Of a stretch of DNA of 6,387 bases, positions 5,780-6,387 are shown in pieces (positions within the stretch are counted from its first letter, which is position 1; each line of letters starts with the position of its first letter). The stretch lies in assembly GCA_945868935.1 (NCBI GenBank), contig CAMBNE010000064.1, positions 1 to 6,387 of the forward strand. The letters run 5' to 3'. The DNA comes from an uncultured Clostridia bacterium. GTDB taxonomy: Bacteria; Bacillota; Clostridia; Oscillospirales; Acutalibacteraceae. Under the pieces are notes generated by a model. The model had not been told where the DNA came from. It worked only from the letters and a program-made list of their open reading frames with translations, and did no database searches. Both the position numbers and the translations under genes were made by a program.

Positions 5780-6387
5780 TTTTTACCTCTGCTTTTTAAT
5801 GAACGTATCATCGGGTAGAGCTTTGAATGAACAAGCGAAATTGTTGCAATCATCAGACCCTTCGGCATAATGTTGCAGACTGTTGTCATAAGCTTTTTGC
5901 TCTTTTTTCTGTCGTCGGGGTACGGCGGAAAGCCCTTCCAGGGCGACATTTCCTTGTATTTAAGGAAGTCGCCGACAAACGGATGATTGTTCTTTTCGTT
6001 CCAGGGGCGTGTTCCCGACAAAAAGCAGGATGTGTAGTGTATTATATAAGGGTCGGTTACGGTTTCATTGTATTCCTGCTCACTGAGGTGATGCTCGGGT
6101 CTTCTGACCTTCATAAGATCTTTAAAATTAAAGTCAAAAAATATCGTCATTGCATCGTACTTTGTATGTATAACCTTGACAAGATTTTTCTTTGCAAGCA
6201 CACCGTTGAGAACACCCTGGTCAACATAGGTGATATCTCCGTTGCGAGCGACGATAAACTCCAGAAAATCCTTTTCAACATTCATTTCACGCCAGGCTTT
6301 CAGGTCAATGAGCATAACACCGTTGTTTGTGTAGGTGCTGTCGGGAGAAAGTCCCAGCTCGGTTTTGTAGCGGTCGCTCCGGCAGTC
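5776..6387 (-). CDS. GT8-family glycosyltransferase, C-terminal part (5' end beyond window)
   Basis: Probable sugar transferase using a nucleotide-sugar donor, cytoplasmic or at the inner membrane face, in a surface-glycan operon. The frame stays open to the right edge: the 72 bases upstream of the ATG at 6315 translate without a stop and end in YTNNGV, which joins directly to MLIDLKAWRE. Together they form the (F/Y)-x-N-x-GV-x-LIDLK-x-WR block typical of GT8 enzymes, so the ATG at 6315 is internal. In the visible 203 residues this block is at about 19-34. It is followed by the GT8 signature DQGVLN (56-61) and IIHYTSCFLSGTRPW (115-129), matching the family HY-x-G-x(2)-KPW element whose His helps bind the metal/UDP. 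The N-terminal Rossmann half with the DxD motif lies outside the window. The tail (about 160-203) is basic and partly hydrophobic and may touch the membrane. The TGA stop overlaps the next gene's ATG (ATGA). Donor and acceptor sugars cannot be inferred. Confidence 0.88.
   Translation of the reverse strand, partial: DCRSDRYKTELGLSPDSTYTNNGVMLIDLKAWREMNVEKDFLEFIVARNGDITYVDQGVLNGVLAKKNLVKVIHTKYDAMTIFFDFNFKDLMKVRRPEHHLSEQEYNETVTDPYIIHYTSCFLSGTRPWNEKNNHPFVGDFLKYKEMSPWKGFPPYPDDRKKSKKLMTTVCNIMPKGLMIATISLVHSKLYPMIRSLKSRGKK

Noticed and set aside
1..6387. CRISPR array, tRNA/rRNA, insertion sequence or prophage material
   Set aside because: The window is filled end to end by seven coding frames; no repeats, cloverleaf-like segments, transposase motifs or terminal inverted repeats were seen by eye.

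Overview
The window is one uninterrupted stretch of seven minus-strand genes, read from 6387 towards 1. Both ends are cut inside a gene. All junctions are very tight: two ATGA stop/start overlaps, one probable 8-base overlap, and gaps of 10, 16 and 12 bases. No intergenic space is large enough for an internal promoter or terminator, so this looks like the middle of one long operon for surface polysaccharide (capsule, exopolysaccharide or similar cell-wall glycan) assembly.

In transcription order the genes are: the C-terminal part of a GT8-family glycosyltransferase (5776-6387, 5' end outside the window); a GT4-family GT-B glycosyltransferase (4526-5779); a left-handed beta-helix (hexapeptide repeat) O-acyltransferase (4044-4529); a polysaccharide pyruvyl transferase family protein, PPT-1 (2912-4033); an iron-sulfur FrhB/FdhB-like protein, FrhB-1 (1753-2919); a second pyruvyl transferase family protein, PPT-2 (576-1736); and a second FrhB-like protein, FrhB-2 (1-563, 3' end outside the window). 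The GT8 and FrhB-2 genes run off the window edges. The reading frames were followed by hand to the first and last base.

The first three genes are standard glycan assembly: two sugar transferases and an acyl-decorating enzyme. The next four form two successive [pyruvyl-transferase-like + 2x(4Fe-4S) FrhB-like] pairs. The partners share signature motifs but are clearly diverged in sequence, so this is an old duplication or paralogue recruitment, not a recent repeat. The repeated 1:1 pairing suggests a two-step chemistry, with an acidic-group transfer and a redox reaction on a glycan or its lipid-linked precursor. The reaction itself cannot be read from the sequence.

The organism is probably an anaerobic, low-to-moderate GC Firmicute of the Clostridia (gut Ruminococcus/Eubacterium/Oscillospiraceae-like). 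This rests on purine-rich AGGAGG-type ribosome binding sites, protein style, gene content and several oxygen-sensitive ferredoxin-type clusters in a polysaccharide locus. The assignment is inference only; there is no rRNA or other marker gene. No RNA genes, CRISPR arrays, mobile elements or sizeable repeats were seen, and no non-coding stretch exceeds 16 bases.
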